A stretch of 64,000 nt of DNA from positions 2,542,001-2,606,000 of the forward strand of contig JAGTXZ010000011.1 in the NCBI GenBank assembly GCA_018398575.1, read 5' to 3'. The notes under the pieces are model-generated. The model worked only from the letters and a program-made list of their open reading frames with translations, ran no database searches and had not been told where the DNA came from. Below are positions 44,674 to 55,849 of the stretch, in pieces; within the stretch, counting starts at the first letter, position 1, and the number at the start of each line of letters is the position of its first letter. This stretch comes from Ampelomyces quisqualis (lineage: Eukaryota > Ascomycota > Dothideomycetes > Pleosporales > Phaeosphaeriaceae). Position numbers and translations under genes: made by a program.

Positions 44674-47071
44674 ATGCGGACTTTCACCTTTTGTGCGGCC
44701 GCGCTGCCGCTGATCAACGCCATCACCCCCGCTCGTTTCCCGCACCAACCTCTCGGAAACGGAACGAAGCGCCTGACATACAACATCACGACGGATTCTC
44801 CGGGCCAATTGTCCCCGCAAACACGATCGTTTAGTTGGGTAGGCACCGGCACAGATGGCGACTACATCTACACCGGCGCCTCGGGCGACTTTCTATTCGA
44901 AAACGTTGCAACCGGCGAATCGACGACATTCTTGTCTGCCGATAAGGTGCCCGAGGACTACTGGGACTACTTCATTTCGCCTGACGCGAGCCATGTACTT
45001 TGGGCAGTCAACTACACCAAGCAGTACCGCTACAGTTATTACGCCGACTACCTGATCCAAGATGTCGCCAGTGGAGAGACGACACCGCTGGACCCAACGC
45101 TTGCGGGTGACCTTCAGTATGCTGAGTGGAGCCCCTCCACGGCCGGACAGATCACGTATGTGAAGGGCAACAACCTTTACATCTACAACAATGGCACGAC
45201 AACGCAAATCACTGATAACGGTGGCCCTGATTGGTTCAGTAAGTTTTGTCGAATGCACGTTTGGAGCATCTGCTGACTGAATCTTAGATGCCGTACCTGA
45301 CTGGGTTTATGAGGAGGAAATTTTCGGCGACCGCTACACGCTATGGTACTCACCTGACGGCACCAAAATTGCTTTCCTTACTTTCAACGAGACGGGCGTT
45401 GGCAACTTCCGCATTCCGTACTACATCGACAACGATGCCGAGTATGTGCCCGTCTACCCTCGCGAACTGGATCTGCGCTACCCCAAGGTTGGCACCAAGA
45501 ACCCTGTTGTTGGGTTTAACATTCTCGATGTGGCTTCTGGAAATGTCACCAACATAGCTATTGATGCCTTCCCCGAAGATGACCTTGTTATTGGTGAGGT
45601 CACGTGGTTGACCGAGCGAAGCGACAAGGTCCAGTTCCGCGCTTACAATCGCGTTCAGGACCAAGAGAAGCTTGTCTTGGTTGATGTTGAATCTGCTTCG
45701 TCCAAGGTCACTCGCCAGCGCGATGGTACCGATGGATGGCTCGAGAACAGCATGCAAGCCCGCTACATTGGCCCTGTACAGACGTCGAACGCTACCTACA
45801 GCAATTCGAGCACTGGATACTACTTGGACGTATCTGATGAAAGTGGGTGGCAGCATCTGTACCTCTTCCCCGTTGAGGGCGGAGAGAAGATCGCCCTGAC
45901 TTCTGGAGAGTGGGAGGTCATCACAATCCCCAAGGTCGACTACAAGCGTGGCCTCGTCTACTATACTTCTACCCAGCACCACAGCGCGGAATCTCACATT
46001 TATTCGGTCAACATGAAGACTGGCGAGAAGAAGGCGCTTGTAGATGACACCGTGACCGCCTTCTGGACCGGCTCTTTCTCGTCCGGCGGCTCATACTACG
46101 TTCTCCGCTACGCCGGTCCTGACGTCCCCTACCAGGAGCTCTACTCTGTCAATTCCACAACACCAATTCGAACCATCGTCGACAACAAGGCAGTTTACGA
46201 GCGCCTCCAGGAATACGCCCTGCCTAACATTACCTACCTCGACTTAGCCCACCCTTCAGGTTACACTCTGGACGCTATGCTCCGTCTTCCCCCGAACTTT
46301 GACCCATCGAAGAAGTACCCTCTTCTCTTGATCCCCTACGGCGGCCCCAACGCCAAAGAAGTCCACAAAGACTTTATCGCCCTTAACTGGAAAGCCTACG
46401 TCGCCTCTGACCCCGAACTCGAATACATCACGCTCACTGTTGACGGGCGCGGTACAGGCCGCAAAGGCCGCAAATTTCGCTCCCTCGTCGCGTCCAACCT
46501 CGGCGAACTCGAAGCAGAAGACCAGATCTGGGCCGCCAAAGAACTGGCTAAGAATACCTGGGTTGACTCCGAACACATTGGCATCTGGGGCTGGTCGTAC
46601 GGCGGTTACTTGTCGTCCAAGGTTGTCGAAGTCGGTGACCCGATCATCAGTTTTGCATGCATCACTGCACCCGTATCAGACTGGCGTTTCTACGACTCCC
46701 TCTACACTGAACGTTATATGAAGACTCCTACACTCAACCCTGAAGGATACAACCGCTCCCGCGTCCACGACGCATCCGGCTTCAAATCTATTGCAGGCGG
46801 CGTAGTCATTCAGCACGGAACGGGCGACGACAACGTGCATTTTCAGAACGCTGCTGCCCTCGTGGACCTGTTGATGAAAGAGCGCGTGACCCCAGAGAAG
46901 ATGCAGAACACGTGGTTCACGGATAGCGACCATAGCATTAATTTTAATAATGGCGGAAAGTTCTTGTACAGGCAATTGAGCAAGAAGCTGTTCGAGGAGA
47001 AGAAGAGGGTGGGGAATAGCAAGGGGGGGCATCAGTGGAGTAAGAGAGAAAGCAGAAAGTGGTTTGCATAG
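44674..47071 (+). CDS. dpp4: Dipeptidyl peptidase IV, secreted, 782 aa
   Basis: Serine peptidase of family S9B that removes X-Pro/X-Ala dipeptides from the N-terminus of peptides, here probably secreted for peptide nutrition. Two exons, 44674-45238 and 45288-47071, flank a 49-bp intron (GTAAGT...CTGAC...CTTAG); the spliced length is in frame. The N-terminus MRTFTFCAAALPLINA is a signal peptide. A beta-propeller region follows, with many N-glycosylation sites (NITT, NYTK, NNGT, NATY). The substrate-binding motif DWVYEEE (Glu197-199) is restored exactly at the splice junction. The hydrolase domain has GWSYGG with Ser625, GTGDDNVHF with Asp703 and DSDHSI with His737, the complete catalytic triad. 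Length fits fungal DPP IV. The Lys/Arg-rich C-terminal tail is unremarkable. No defects seen. Confidence 0.95.
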
Positions 47072-48288
47072 GTATTCCGCAGAGATGACAGACGATTCCG
47101 TAATGTCTGAAGATTAGTTTGACTATGAAGATGGTGAATTTCTGGCCGCGCGATGCTGTTGATCACTAGTGAGCACAATCGCCAACGGTGCTCATTTGAA
47201 GAAGTGGTGTACGGCCAAGAGCTGTCCATGATTCGTATGTCAATGAGGGGGAGACTCAACAATCATATGGTGATGAAAATAGCTGTAAAAATGGCAAGGA
47301 CCATGTAGGAGTTTCGCCAGAATAGCAGGCAGTTCCGGAAGGGTTGTTCCTACTGGTGGACAACATTCGTTAGAGCTCGTCCAACAATATGTGCTTGACT
47401 TTAGATAGGATCTCGGGAAGTGGTTCGAGTTAACGTATAGCGGGGTAAGTGCTACAGAATTAGTAGTGGGATGGAGAAGTTTCCAAAAGAGATCGATCGA
47501 TCGATTCAGATTGATGTGCGGTTTGTTCTCAAATGGTAGACAGGGATGATATGGGAGAGGGTAGTGGACACAAGGAGAGTAGCTCCAAGGGTGCAGATGT
47601 AGAAAGCTGTCTATACATGCTTTCCCGCGAGAGTGAGTCCTTATTGACTTCTTACGCAATAGGTCCTAGTTATCGTAGTCTACAACCCTACAACCTGCAG
47701 CATCAGAATGCTACCATCTGCATGTGGTACGATCACGTGATACATGAGCCTCGAAGCGTCGCGCCGCTTATGAACGGTCTGCAAACGTATCTTGCAACCA
47801 AACAGTCCCCAACAATGCTATCGTGATATCGGCGGAATCATGTCAAATAATGGTTTTTTCGGACCTTTTTTTTGTCCTGGTCCCCTCCTGCTTCTGTAAG
47901 CCTAGTTACATCAGCGCGATTGTCTAACGTCATCGTTCGCTCTCTGTCTTCAATTGCCTATCTCCGCAACCAACCACATAATGCCCTCTTGGTGACAGGC
48001 TACAGCGCTCGGTTACCAGCCCTATGTATGATAGTGTAACGGCACGGATGGTAGCTGCCACCTTGTGTGCGCGACACCTGGGGTCGCGAGCGTCTAGCCA
48101 GGGTTCATGATAAGGAATTGCGCATGTCGAATGTGCTGATAGGTAGGCGAACGCTAAATGTCGATACCAGCAGTGATGTCATGGCATTTGGTATGTGCGA
48201 GTGGAAAAACGTCAGGGAGTTGCAGACAGGATAAGTAAAGTCGTGAGAGCCGTTGTTGCTTTTGCATTCCACAATAGATGAGTTTGAG
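47072..48288. other. Intergenic, nothing recognised
   Basis: A short open frame at 47533-47826 overlaps one on the other strand, and neither looks like a protein. No repeat or RNA is recognised. The last 100-200 bases are the likely promoter of the transporter pseudogene. Confidence 0.4.
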
Positions 48289-49981
48289 ATGTCTGTCTCG
48301 GTAAAATACGCAGATCACGACACAAAATCCAGTAAGTCGTCGCCAGTGCCCTGTCCCGACGTCGAAGCCGGAAGCGTTGGTGTTGTCGAAGAAGTATCTT
48401 TAGATGGCGATGAAGCGTTGCGCTTTCTCAAGACTCAACATTCTGTTGGTGAAATGACCGCGGCGGAAGAGAAGAAGCTTGTCAGGAAGATTGATGGGAT
48501 GATCATGCCGCTTATGTGGTCTTGCTACTGTTTGCAGTACTTGGACAAGACTTTAGGTACCAATTCCTCCACTCAGAGACAGCTTAAGACTGGGTACTGA
48601 TGTAAAATAGTCAATTACGCAGCTGTTATGGGTCTCTACAACGAAATCACAACGAAGCAGTTCTCAAATCTCGCTTTGTTCTTCTACGTCTCATACCTCG
48701 TCCTAGAGTTTCCTCACGGATATGTTATGCAGCGATTTCCGACTGCGAAGTACCTCGGGACCTGCGTTGCGCTGTGGGGATTCATCACGGCGATAACGTG
48801 CGTCTGCAAGAATTACAGCGCACTGGTTGCGACATGGATACTCCTTGGATGTTTTGAATCGGCGGTTGCGCCGTCACTCATTCTGATTACGTCTATGTGG
48901 TACAAGAAGAATGAGCAGCCACTGCGTACAGGACTGTGGTATGTTGGTGTAGGAACAGGAACGATGATTGGGTCTTTGATCTCGTTTGGCTTTCAACATT
49001 ATTATAGCCCCACATTCACGAACTGGCAGATTATGTTCCTGGTAGTTGGGCTGATTACGGTTGCTGTTGGGGTTACGGGTAAGTCGTCGCAACGTCAAAA
49101 ATGCGCTAGACCACTGCCATACTCATGCTGTCAGTCGTTTTCCTGTTGCCAGACAATCCCATGTCGTCTCGCATCAGCCCAGCCGAGAAAATATGGGCCA
49201 TCGAGCGCCTGCGCGAGAACATGACAGGTATTACCATACTCATGTTGCGTATTTTTTACCTTGGCTAATATTTCCAGGCATCGAAAACAAACAGTTCAAA
49301 TGGCACCAGGTGATCGAATGCCTGACCGATCCACAAACCTGGTTAATTTCCCTCATTGCAATCTCGTCAAACGTCCCCAATGGCGCCGTATCATCCTACC
49401 AAGCCACCCTCATCCGCTCCTTTGGCTTCGACTCCAAAACCACTGCGCTTCTATAACTCCCTTCCGGCGCTGTAAGCATCATATCAATAATTACAGCAAC
49501 ATACCTAGCCGGCCGCTTGGACCAGCGCGGAATCAACATCATTACCCTACTCATCCCCGGCATGACCGGCGGCGCGCTCATGGCGTTCCTTCCCGGGTCT
49601 AACAAACCAGGCAAACTAATCAGCAACTACCTCACCAACTGCATCGGCTCCAGCTTACCCCTGCTGTATTCGTGGGTTGCGGCCAACGTCGCCGGACACA
49701 CGAAGAAAGTCACCATGAGCGCTATCCTGCTCATGTCGTTTTGTCTGGGGAACATCATTGGGCCGTTGACGTTTCGGCACGAGGATCAGCCTGAGTTCAT
49801 ACCCGCGAAGATTACGATTATCGTTACGTGTGGGGTCGCGGCGTGCTTGACGTTGCTGCTTAGGGCGTATTATGTGTGGGAGAATAAGAGGCGGGATGGG
49901 AAGGGTGTGGAGGTGAGGGTCGCTGAGGAGTTTTTGGATCTGACGGATAGGGAGAATCGGAAGTTTAGGTACAAGCTGTAG
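48289..49981 (+). pseudogene. Allantoate-permease-type MFS transporter with one nonsense codon
   Basis: An anion:cation symporter of the Dal5-like fungal MFS group, which takes up organic anions such as allantoate or vitamins. Exons: 48289-48556, 48611-49078, 49135-49227, 49278-49981, with introns of 54, 56 and 50 bp; the joined length is 511 codons. Junctions restore family sequence: LQYLDKTL/VNYAAVMGLYN, AVGVT/VVFLLPDNPMSS, RENMT/GIENKQFKW. All 12 TM regions seem present. In exon 4 the codon at 49454-49456 is TAA where Gln (CAA) is expected in ALLQLPSGAV; after it the same frame continues intact to 49981. The change is CpA to TpA, as in RIP. With the stop the product would lose its C-terminal third. 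A sequencing error or stop readthrough cannot be excluded. Confidence 0.85.
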
Positions 49982-51911
49982 GCCACAGGATGATTGATGT
50001 TTAGTGGTGCAGAATGTGACCATGATGCACCCTGTTGGGTTTGACGCCACGCGACTGCACCGGCAAATGTGTCTTCGGGTGCACCGAGCGACTCGCATGC
50101 AGCGGTAACAAGCCGAGATGCTCATCTGGGTGATTTTGCACATGTCTGATTGTACAGATGAGTGGCTGATTGGAAGTAGTGATTGTTTTGTGATGCATGA
50201 TGCCTGTTCGCATGTTCGAAGTGGCGGAAGGTTTGGCGAGCATCTTGTCCACCCCATAGTGATATGGCTAGCCGCGATGATTTCCCGGATCCGGAATAAG
50301 CTATACCATTGATCCTCCCATGATTTCTCGTTGTACAGATCTGCATACAATTGGCTCTTTTGGGATTGATATGGTCAAGCGCTACGTCGAAAGGCTTCGC
50401 CGCTTGTACACATTTCGCACAATTGGACTGGTATGAGTGCGTTGTCATGAAGGGCCTATGTGGAAGATGTTGCAGCTGCAGGACACTTCATCTTGGGTTA
50501 GTTTTATAACCCAGGCTCTTGATGTGCAGGAACTTCAAGAAATCGAACTACATTTGGGGCCCTTAAGTAAGAGTGCTCTCATGTTCGACGTGAGATTACC
50601 ATATCCTCGGGGCACTTTACAATTGTTTGGATCCGCGCGGATTGTAACCCGCAACGCAGATGACAGGTGCGCATCTTCGGCTACCGTAGCGAATACTGAC
50701 ACGTGGTAGTATCGAGCTTGGTATGTGATTCTGTGCTGGTAGGCTGAGGATGTGCGACTGTCGTGGAAGGGGCTATAGAGACGTAGGGCTGTGCGTCGCA
50801 TTTGAATTCATCCGGAGCTGACCACCTATCAGATGTAAGATACCACCTTTGCACGAGCCTCGGGAGAGAAATAGTATAGTTCAGAACTTGCGTACATTGA
50901 TATTTATAGGCTTGGACCAATAGAAGTCTAAGATGAGTCAGTTTTGGGGCCGCACCACCACCTGAATGCCGGAGCGATCGACCGGAATCCACCAGAACGC
51001 AAACAACATGCCTCCGATGCAGTCAAAACCAAAATTAGTGTGAAATACCAAAATATCATGGAAGCATTCCTTTGAAGTGTGCCTGAAACATGTGAGGTTT
51101 GGAGGTCGGGCTCCGCGGACTGCCACATGATTGGAGCGGTCGTTGTACTCCGGAATGATAGTACAATAAGCATACGAACCTGGAAAGGCAATGGCCCCCG
51201 CGTGGCTGCCTTGCTGGCAACGCCGAACGAGGTTGGTGGTTCTGTCTGTAGCCAGGAACTGACTCAGGCATTGCAAATTCAAGGGCTGAGTAACCATCCT
51301 GGATTAAATTGCCTGCACGCATTGGACATTTGGCGCATGACTTGAGGTAGAGTGCACTCCGTCGTCGTCAATGCGAAGGACCCGCCTGTAAGAATCCTGA
51401 AAAAAAGATACTCAAGACTTTGAAGCATGCTTCCTCTGAAGAACCACAAGTGTTCAGCAGGATGAGAGCTGACCGAAAGAATGACTGGGCTTTGATCCTG
51501 CTCCTCAGCTTTGGGCCAGTCCTCACTAAGCAACACAATGAGCCGTGCCCGGCGAATGAGAACAGCAGCATGACTGAGACATCTCGAATAGAAGCAGTTC
51601 AATCTGTAGTATGCTTACCCGTATTTGCAGTATATTGAAGATATGGCGGTTGCCGTAAGGCGCCGCAGGGCAGATGTTTAAGATTGTCAGCCTCACCGAT
51701 ACCGACCAAGAAACAGCGTCGCTGTTCAAAGTTTGGGTTGTGAGCTGAATATTGCCCATATTTAAGGAGTCAAACGGAAAGGTGTGTTGCATCGATTATC
51801 GTCTTCCCTTGTCGTTGGCGATATCGCTCTCAGTCGACAAACGGACCCCTGGAATCGGCCATCCATGCGTACGGGGCAGCTTACGATCGTTCCTAGGACT
51901 TGATCTTCATC
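49982..51911. other. Intergenic; weak coding fragments only
   Basis: No confident gene. On the minus strand, fragments at 50938-51297 (including GAIAFPGSYAYCTIIPEYND), 51279-51602 and 51526-51792 could be exons of a decayed or multi-intron gene, but I could not join them into a consistent model or recognise a family. Otherwise nothing is seen. Confidence 0.35.
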
Positions 51912-53553
51912 ATGAACTTCGGCTTCAGAAAGCGTGTCGTATGGGGAGACTTGGATGGTAAGAGAGTGGCGTACAACGATCGAGTCGCTCGTTTGCGCAG
52001 GTCCGAGTATCCTATGCTCAAAGGTAAGCCGCTCTCTAAGGGTTAGAAGTTCGTAAAGTTGATAAAATCTTCCAGATCTGACTTATCTTGATCATGGGGG
52101 CACAACACTTGCCAGCAGGTCATTGCTCAACTCCTTTTGTGCGGAGATGAAGACAACATTGCTGGCGAACCCGCATTCGGATGCGTCTAATCCCAGTGCT
52201 TCTAGCAAAATTGTGGCCGAGACTCGGATGAAGGTCTTGCATTTCTTCAACGCTGACCCGGAAAAATTTGATGTTGTATTTACAGCCAATACTACCGCAG
52301 CCGTCAAGCTTGTGATGGAATGCTTCTCGGGACTCGACAGTGGCTTTGAATACGTCTACCATCAAAATTGCCATACCAGTCTCGTTGGGGTTCGTGAGAA
52401 TGCAGTCGGTAGTCGCTGTCTGACATCTGACGAAGATATCGACGAATGGCTGGATTACGGGACGGGCTTGCTGGAACCAGGAGAACAACCTACACTCTTT
52501 GCCTATCCGGCTCAGTCTAACATGAACGGCCAACGGCTACCCCTGACATGGCCTCATCGACTGCGAAAGTCAGGTCGGCATTCCAACACGTATACCATTC
52601 TTGACGCAGCTGCACTCGTTTCGACTTCTCCGCTCGATCTTGGTGATCATGTCGCCGCGGCCGACTTCACCGTTCTTTCATTTTACAAAATCTTCGGCTT
52701 TCCCGATCTCGGCGCCTTGATAGTTCGCAAAGCATCCTCACATATACTTGAACATCGGAGGTATTTCGGTGGAGGCACAACAGAGATGACCACATGCTTC
52801 GGTGACGATCCATGGGTAGCGCGAAAAGAAGCAAGCCTGCATGCTCGACTAGAAGATGGCACGATCGCTATACGTAACATTCTCGCGTTGCGCTGCGCGA
52901 TCGATTGTCACCGAAGGCTATTCGGTAACATGAAGGACGTCTCCGAGCACACTAGATGGCTAGCTGAGCTACTGCACGCGCGATTGCGTGATTTGAGGCA
53001 TTTCAATGGCGCAAGAGTCTGCCACATATACAAAGCCGCCGGATCGACATTTGACGATGCAAGTACACAAGGGGCAACTATTGCGCTCAATGTGAAACAC
53101 AGAGATGGCTCATGGCTGGGTCCATTCGCAGTCGGTGCGATGCTGAGGAAGCATCAAATTCACGTCCGTACAGGTAGTCTCTGCAACCCCGCAGGCATGG
53201 CGATCGCGTTAGAATTGAGCCCCACGAACATCAGAGCAGCTTTCGAGGATGGTTTTCGCTGCAACCAAGAAGACGATGTGCGTGTAGGTGGCGTGCTATT
53301 TGGCATGATTCGAGTCACTCTTGGTGCCATGAGCACCCTCGAGGATGTGGAAAATTTCGTTTCTTTTTTCGAGCAGCAAATTATGGATGGCAATCGAAAA
53401 TTCCCACGGGAGCCAGGTGAGCATCCGTCAGTTGAGAAGGTCAAAGGGCCGAGCGGTGTAAGACCCTCAAGACACCGCAGCATCCCAAAGGAGCTATGGA
53501 CACGGGTAACAGGTTGTTTTGCCCGAGGTGTGAGAAATTCGTGCTCGACATAA
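51912..53553 (+). CDS. Stand-alone class V aminotransferase, molybdenum cofactor sulfurase N-domain-like, 529 aa
   Basis: Two exons, 51912-52023 and 52076-53553, with a 52-bp intron (GTAAGC...TTCCAG); the total is in frame. The N-terminus (VAYNDRVARLRRSEYPMLK/DLTYLDHGGTTLASRSLL) matches the start of molybdenum cofactor sulfurases, as do NPHSDASNPS, FDVVFTANTTAAVKLVM and YHQNCHTSLVGVRE. SFYKIFGFPDLGALIVRK has Lys242, the expected PLP Schiff-base residue. HVRTGSLCNPAG has Cys407 at the persulfide cysteine position, though the surrounding RTGxFCNxGAC pattern is altered. Full enzymes of this family (about 800 aa) also have a C-terminal MOSC domain; here the frame ends after the aminotransferase part and no MOSC coding is seen in the 390 bases before the RIP block. 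It may be a truncated relic or a separate PLP enzyme. Confidence 0.8.
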
Positions 53554-54522
53554 GTCAAGAATGTAGTTGAAGCGGCACATGAATCTGTAGACATACATCG
53601 CACGTTATTCCATATTGAGTTGGTAACGTGGAGACACTCGCCTGACGCGTTGTTCCTGTGGACGGGTAGTCGAAGAGGTGCGACTCGGCCCATGTCGATT
53701 AGTGCTGAGAGCCGGATTGTAGGAAGCCTCTCTGATAAGGCCTCCAAGGCTGTGTTGAGGATGACGATGAGAGCGCGACGACTGAGATATTAACCACACT
53801 ACTGCCCGAAATAGAAACACACTAACCTGAAAAGGCCACCAATCGCAGAATCGGTCGAATTTCCTTCCGGCTGCATGGCCAACTTCCCTACGCGTCTCAT
53901 CGGGGACGACTAAACCGTCAACGCGCCAAGATGTAACATGTGGTAATATTAAAAGTTACACGTTTAGCAGCCTGTTGTATTTTGTTAGCGAAGCCCACTA
54001 AAATTGCAACGCGTTAGCAAAATAAGCCTATCCCACATTCCTACACGCCCACACACTAATATTCTTGTGATACTTTTTTTAGTATTAACTTTTATAGCTA
54101 CCTATACAAGCACTAGTAGTAAAGCTAGCTTCTACTAAGGGCTCTAAAACTCACTAAAACTAGCCTAGTTTTAAGAAGACCTCTCTGCGTTGCGCGCTAC
54201 TATAGTCCTTATAAGAGAGTAATATAATATATATTAGCTATATATAAGTAATATATAGAGTTATATATTAATATATACTAATAAAAGTAGCTATAAGATA
54301 ACGTACTTTAACTACTAACTTTAAAGAGATTAGTATAAGCCTAAGGAAAAGCCTAGTAAGTAGTTTTAATTAATCTAAGATAGAGTAACATATAACGCTA
54401 CGTATTGCGTTAAGTATAATCTTATACAGAACGTATACAAAGTATCTGTAACTAGCATATTAACTTATACATATAATCTTAACGCTATTAACGCGCTTAA
54501 GTATAATAATAGGCTATAGGCA
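53554..54522. other. Right edge of gene island and AT-rich block
   Basis: Ordinary composition continues to about 53945 with no gene, then shifts within about 100 bases to RIP-like AT-rich DNA. The part 53946-54522 has no recognisable protein relic. Confidence 0.45.
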
Positions 54523-54979
54523 TACGCTAGTAAATAGGTTTAGAGTACCTACTTATAGGTAGAAGTTAGGTTAGAGTTAAGTATAAAGAGGGTAGAGTAA
54601 AGTAGAGGTTATATAGAAGCTAGGGTAAAGTTTAGGTTAAGTTTTTATAGACCTTAGGTAGGGTTTAGGTTAGGGTTACATAGATCTTAGGTAAGGGTTA
54701 GGTTAGAGTATACTATTAGGTACACTGTTTTAATCTGTAATAAAGACCTATAATAACTTAAGCTAAAACTAAAAAGTAAGTTAAAAAAAATCTTTTTCCT
54801 CTAGCTCCTAAGCTAGCCTCTATTATGTTAGACTTTAACTTAAACTTATTTTTAATTAACTTCTACTTAACTCCTAACTCTCTTTTAGTGTTAATTAAAT
54901 AGGTAAGAGTTAGGTTTAGTATAGGGTCTTACGTAAAGGTACTCTACTCTAACCTAACTTCTACCTATTTACTGCCGTA
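54523..54979. mobile_element. 457-bp MITE, copy 1
   Basis: Starts TACGCTAGTAAATAGG and ends with the complement of TACGGCAGTAAATAGG. It is the inverted copy of 56270-56726, of identical length, and is filled with GGTTAGG/CCTAACC-like short repeats. Flanking 8-mers (TATAGGCA and TATAATAG) do not match well, so the insertion site is altered. It is non-coding and its termini resemble those of hAT element C. Confidence 0.75.
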
Positions 54980-55542
54980 TATAATAGGCAGCTATTACTT
55001 AGATTACTAGTATAGTACTAGAGCTATTACTATTATATATCCTAGAGTTGTTGCGTAGTATAAGTAACTTTATAAGTAGATTCTAGTAATTAGATAAGGC
55101 TAGCAGTAGGTATTTAATAGCAAAACATATTAGAAACTATATATAATCTATTAGCGCTAGCTAATAGAAGTTGCGTATAGATAGAAACTATAGGCCTATT
55201 TAGGTATAAGTAGATAACGCGCTTAAGTACTTAAAAGATAAGAGATAGAGCTGCTATAATTTTAGTTCTATTTGTTAGTAAGATTGCAAGAGTAATAAGA
55301 CTAGCTTTGCTTTTAGTTATCTAGATTACCTTAAGAAGCTTACTACCTTTAGTTATTTATTAATTATAAACTCTATATATAAGATAAACTACCTTAACTA
55401 GTACCTGTTTATAATAGTAATTTATAATAGCTATAGAAGCGCTATTCTAGCTGCTTATCTCTTAGTATTAGTAGAGAAGTCTACTATAATAGCTAGCAGG
55501 CTAGCAGCTATAAAGAATTTCTACTAAGAGTAAGAAAAGTAG
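54980..55542. repeat. AT-rich degraded sequence between MITE and B2
   Basis: RIP-type DNA. The plus strand reads segments such as DRAAI and VYIETIG with stops, probably an old transposon-encoded protein, but no family is recognised. Confidence 0.4.
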
Positions 55543-55803
55543 TGTAATAGGCTGCTACCTAATTAGTTCTTAGTTACAGAAAAACCTTAGCTTACTAGAC
55601 TAGAACACTAAAAAGAAGGTTCTAAACTAGAACGCTAAAAATCCTCTAGGCTAGAACACTAAAAACAGTTCTAGACTAAAGCACCTAAATCTCTTAGACT
55701 AGACTACCTTAAAACTATAAAAACCTTCTAGGTAGCAATTAGAATAGATTACAAATTTATATTTTTATTTCCTAGTAACTACTCTTAGAGTCTGCTCTTT
55801 ACA
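55543..55803 (+). repeat. 5' LTR of B2
   Basis: 261 bp with the same near-repeats of TAGAACACTAAAAA as B1 and CTATAAAAACC as the TATA-like box. Compared with B1 it has more TA at former CA/TG sites at the start (TGTAATAGG for TGTAACAGG). Confidence 0.82.
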
Positions 55804-55849
55804 ATTAAATTTGTTAAACTTAACTAGGCTAAAGAGCTATTAGTAACCT

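Noticed and set aside
47533..47826. 97-codon open frame as a gene
   Set aside because: No protein-like composition and overlaps a frame on the other strand.
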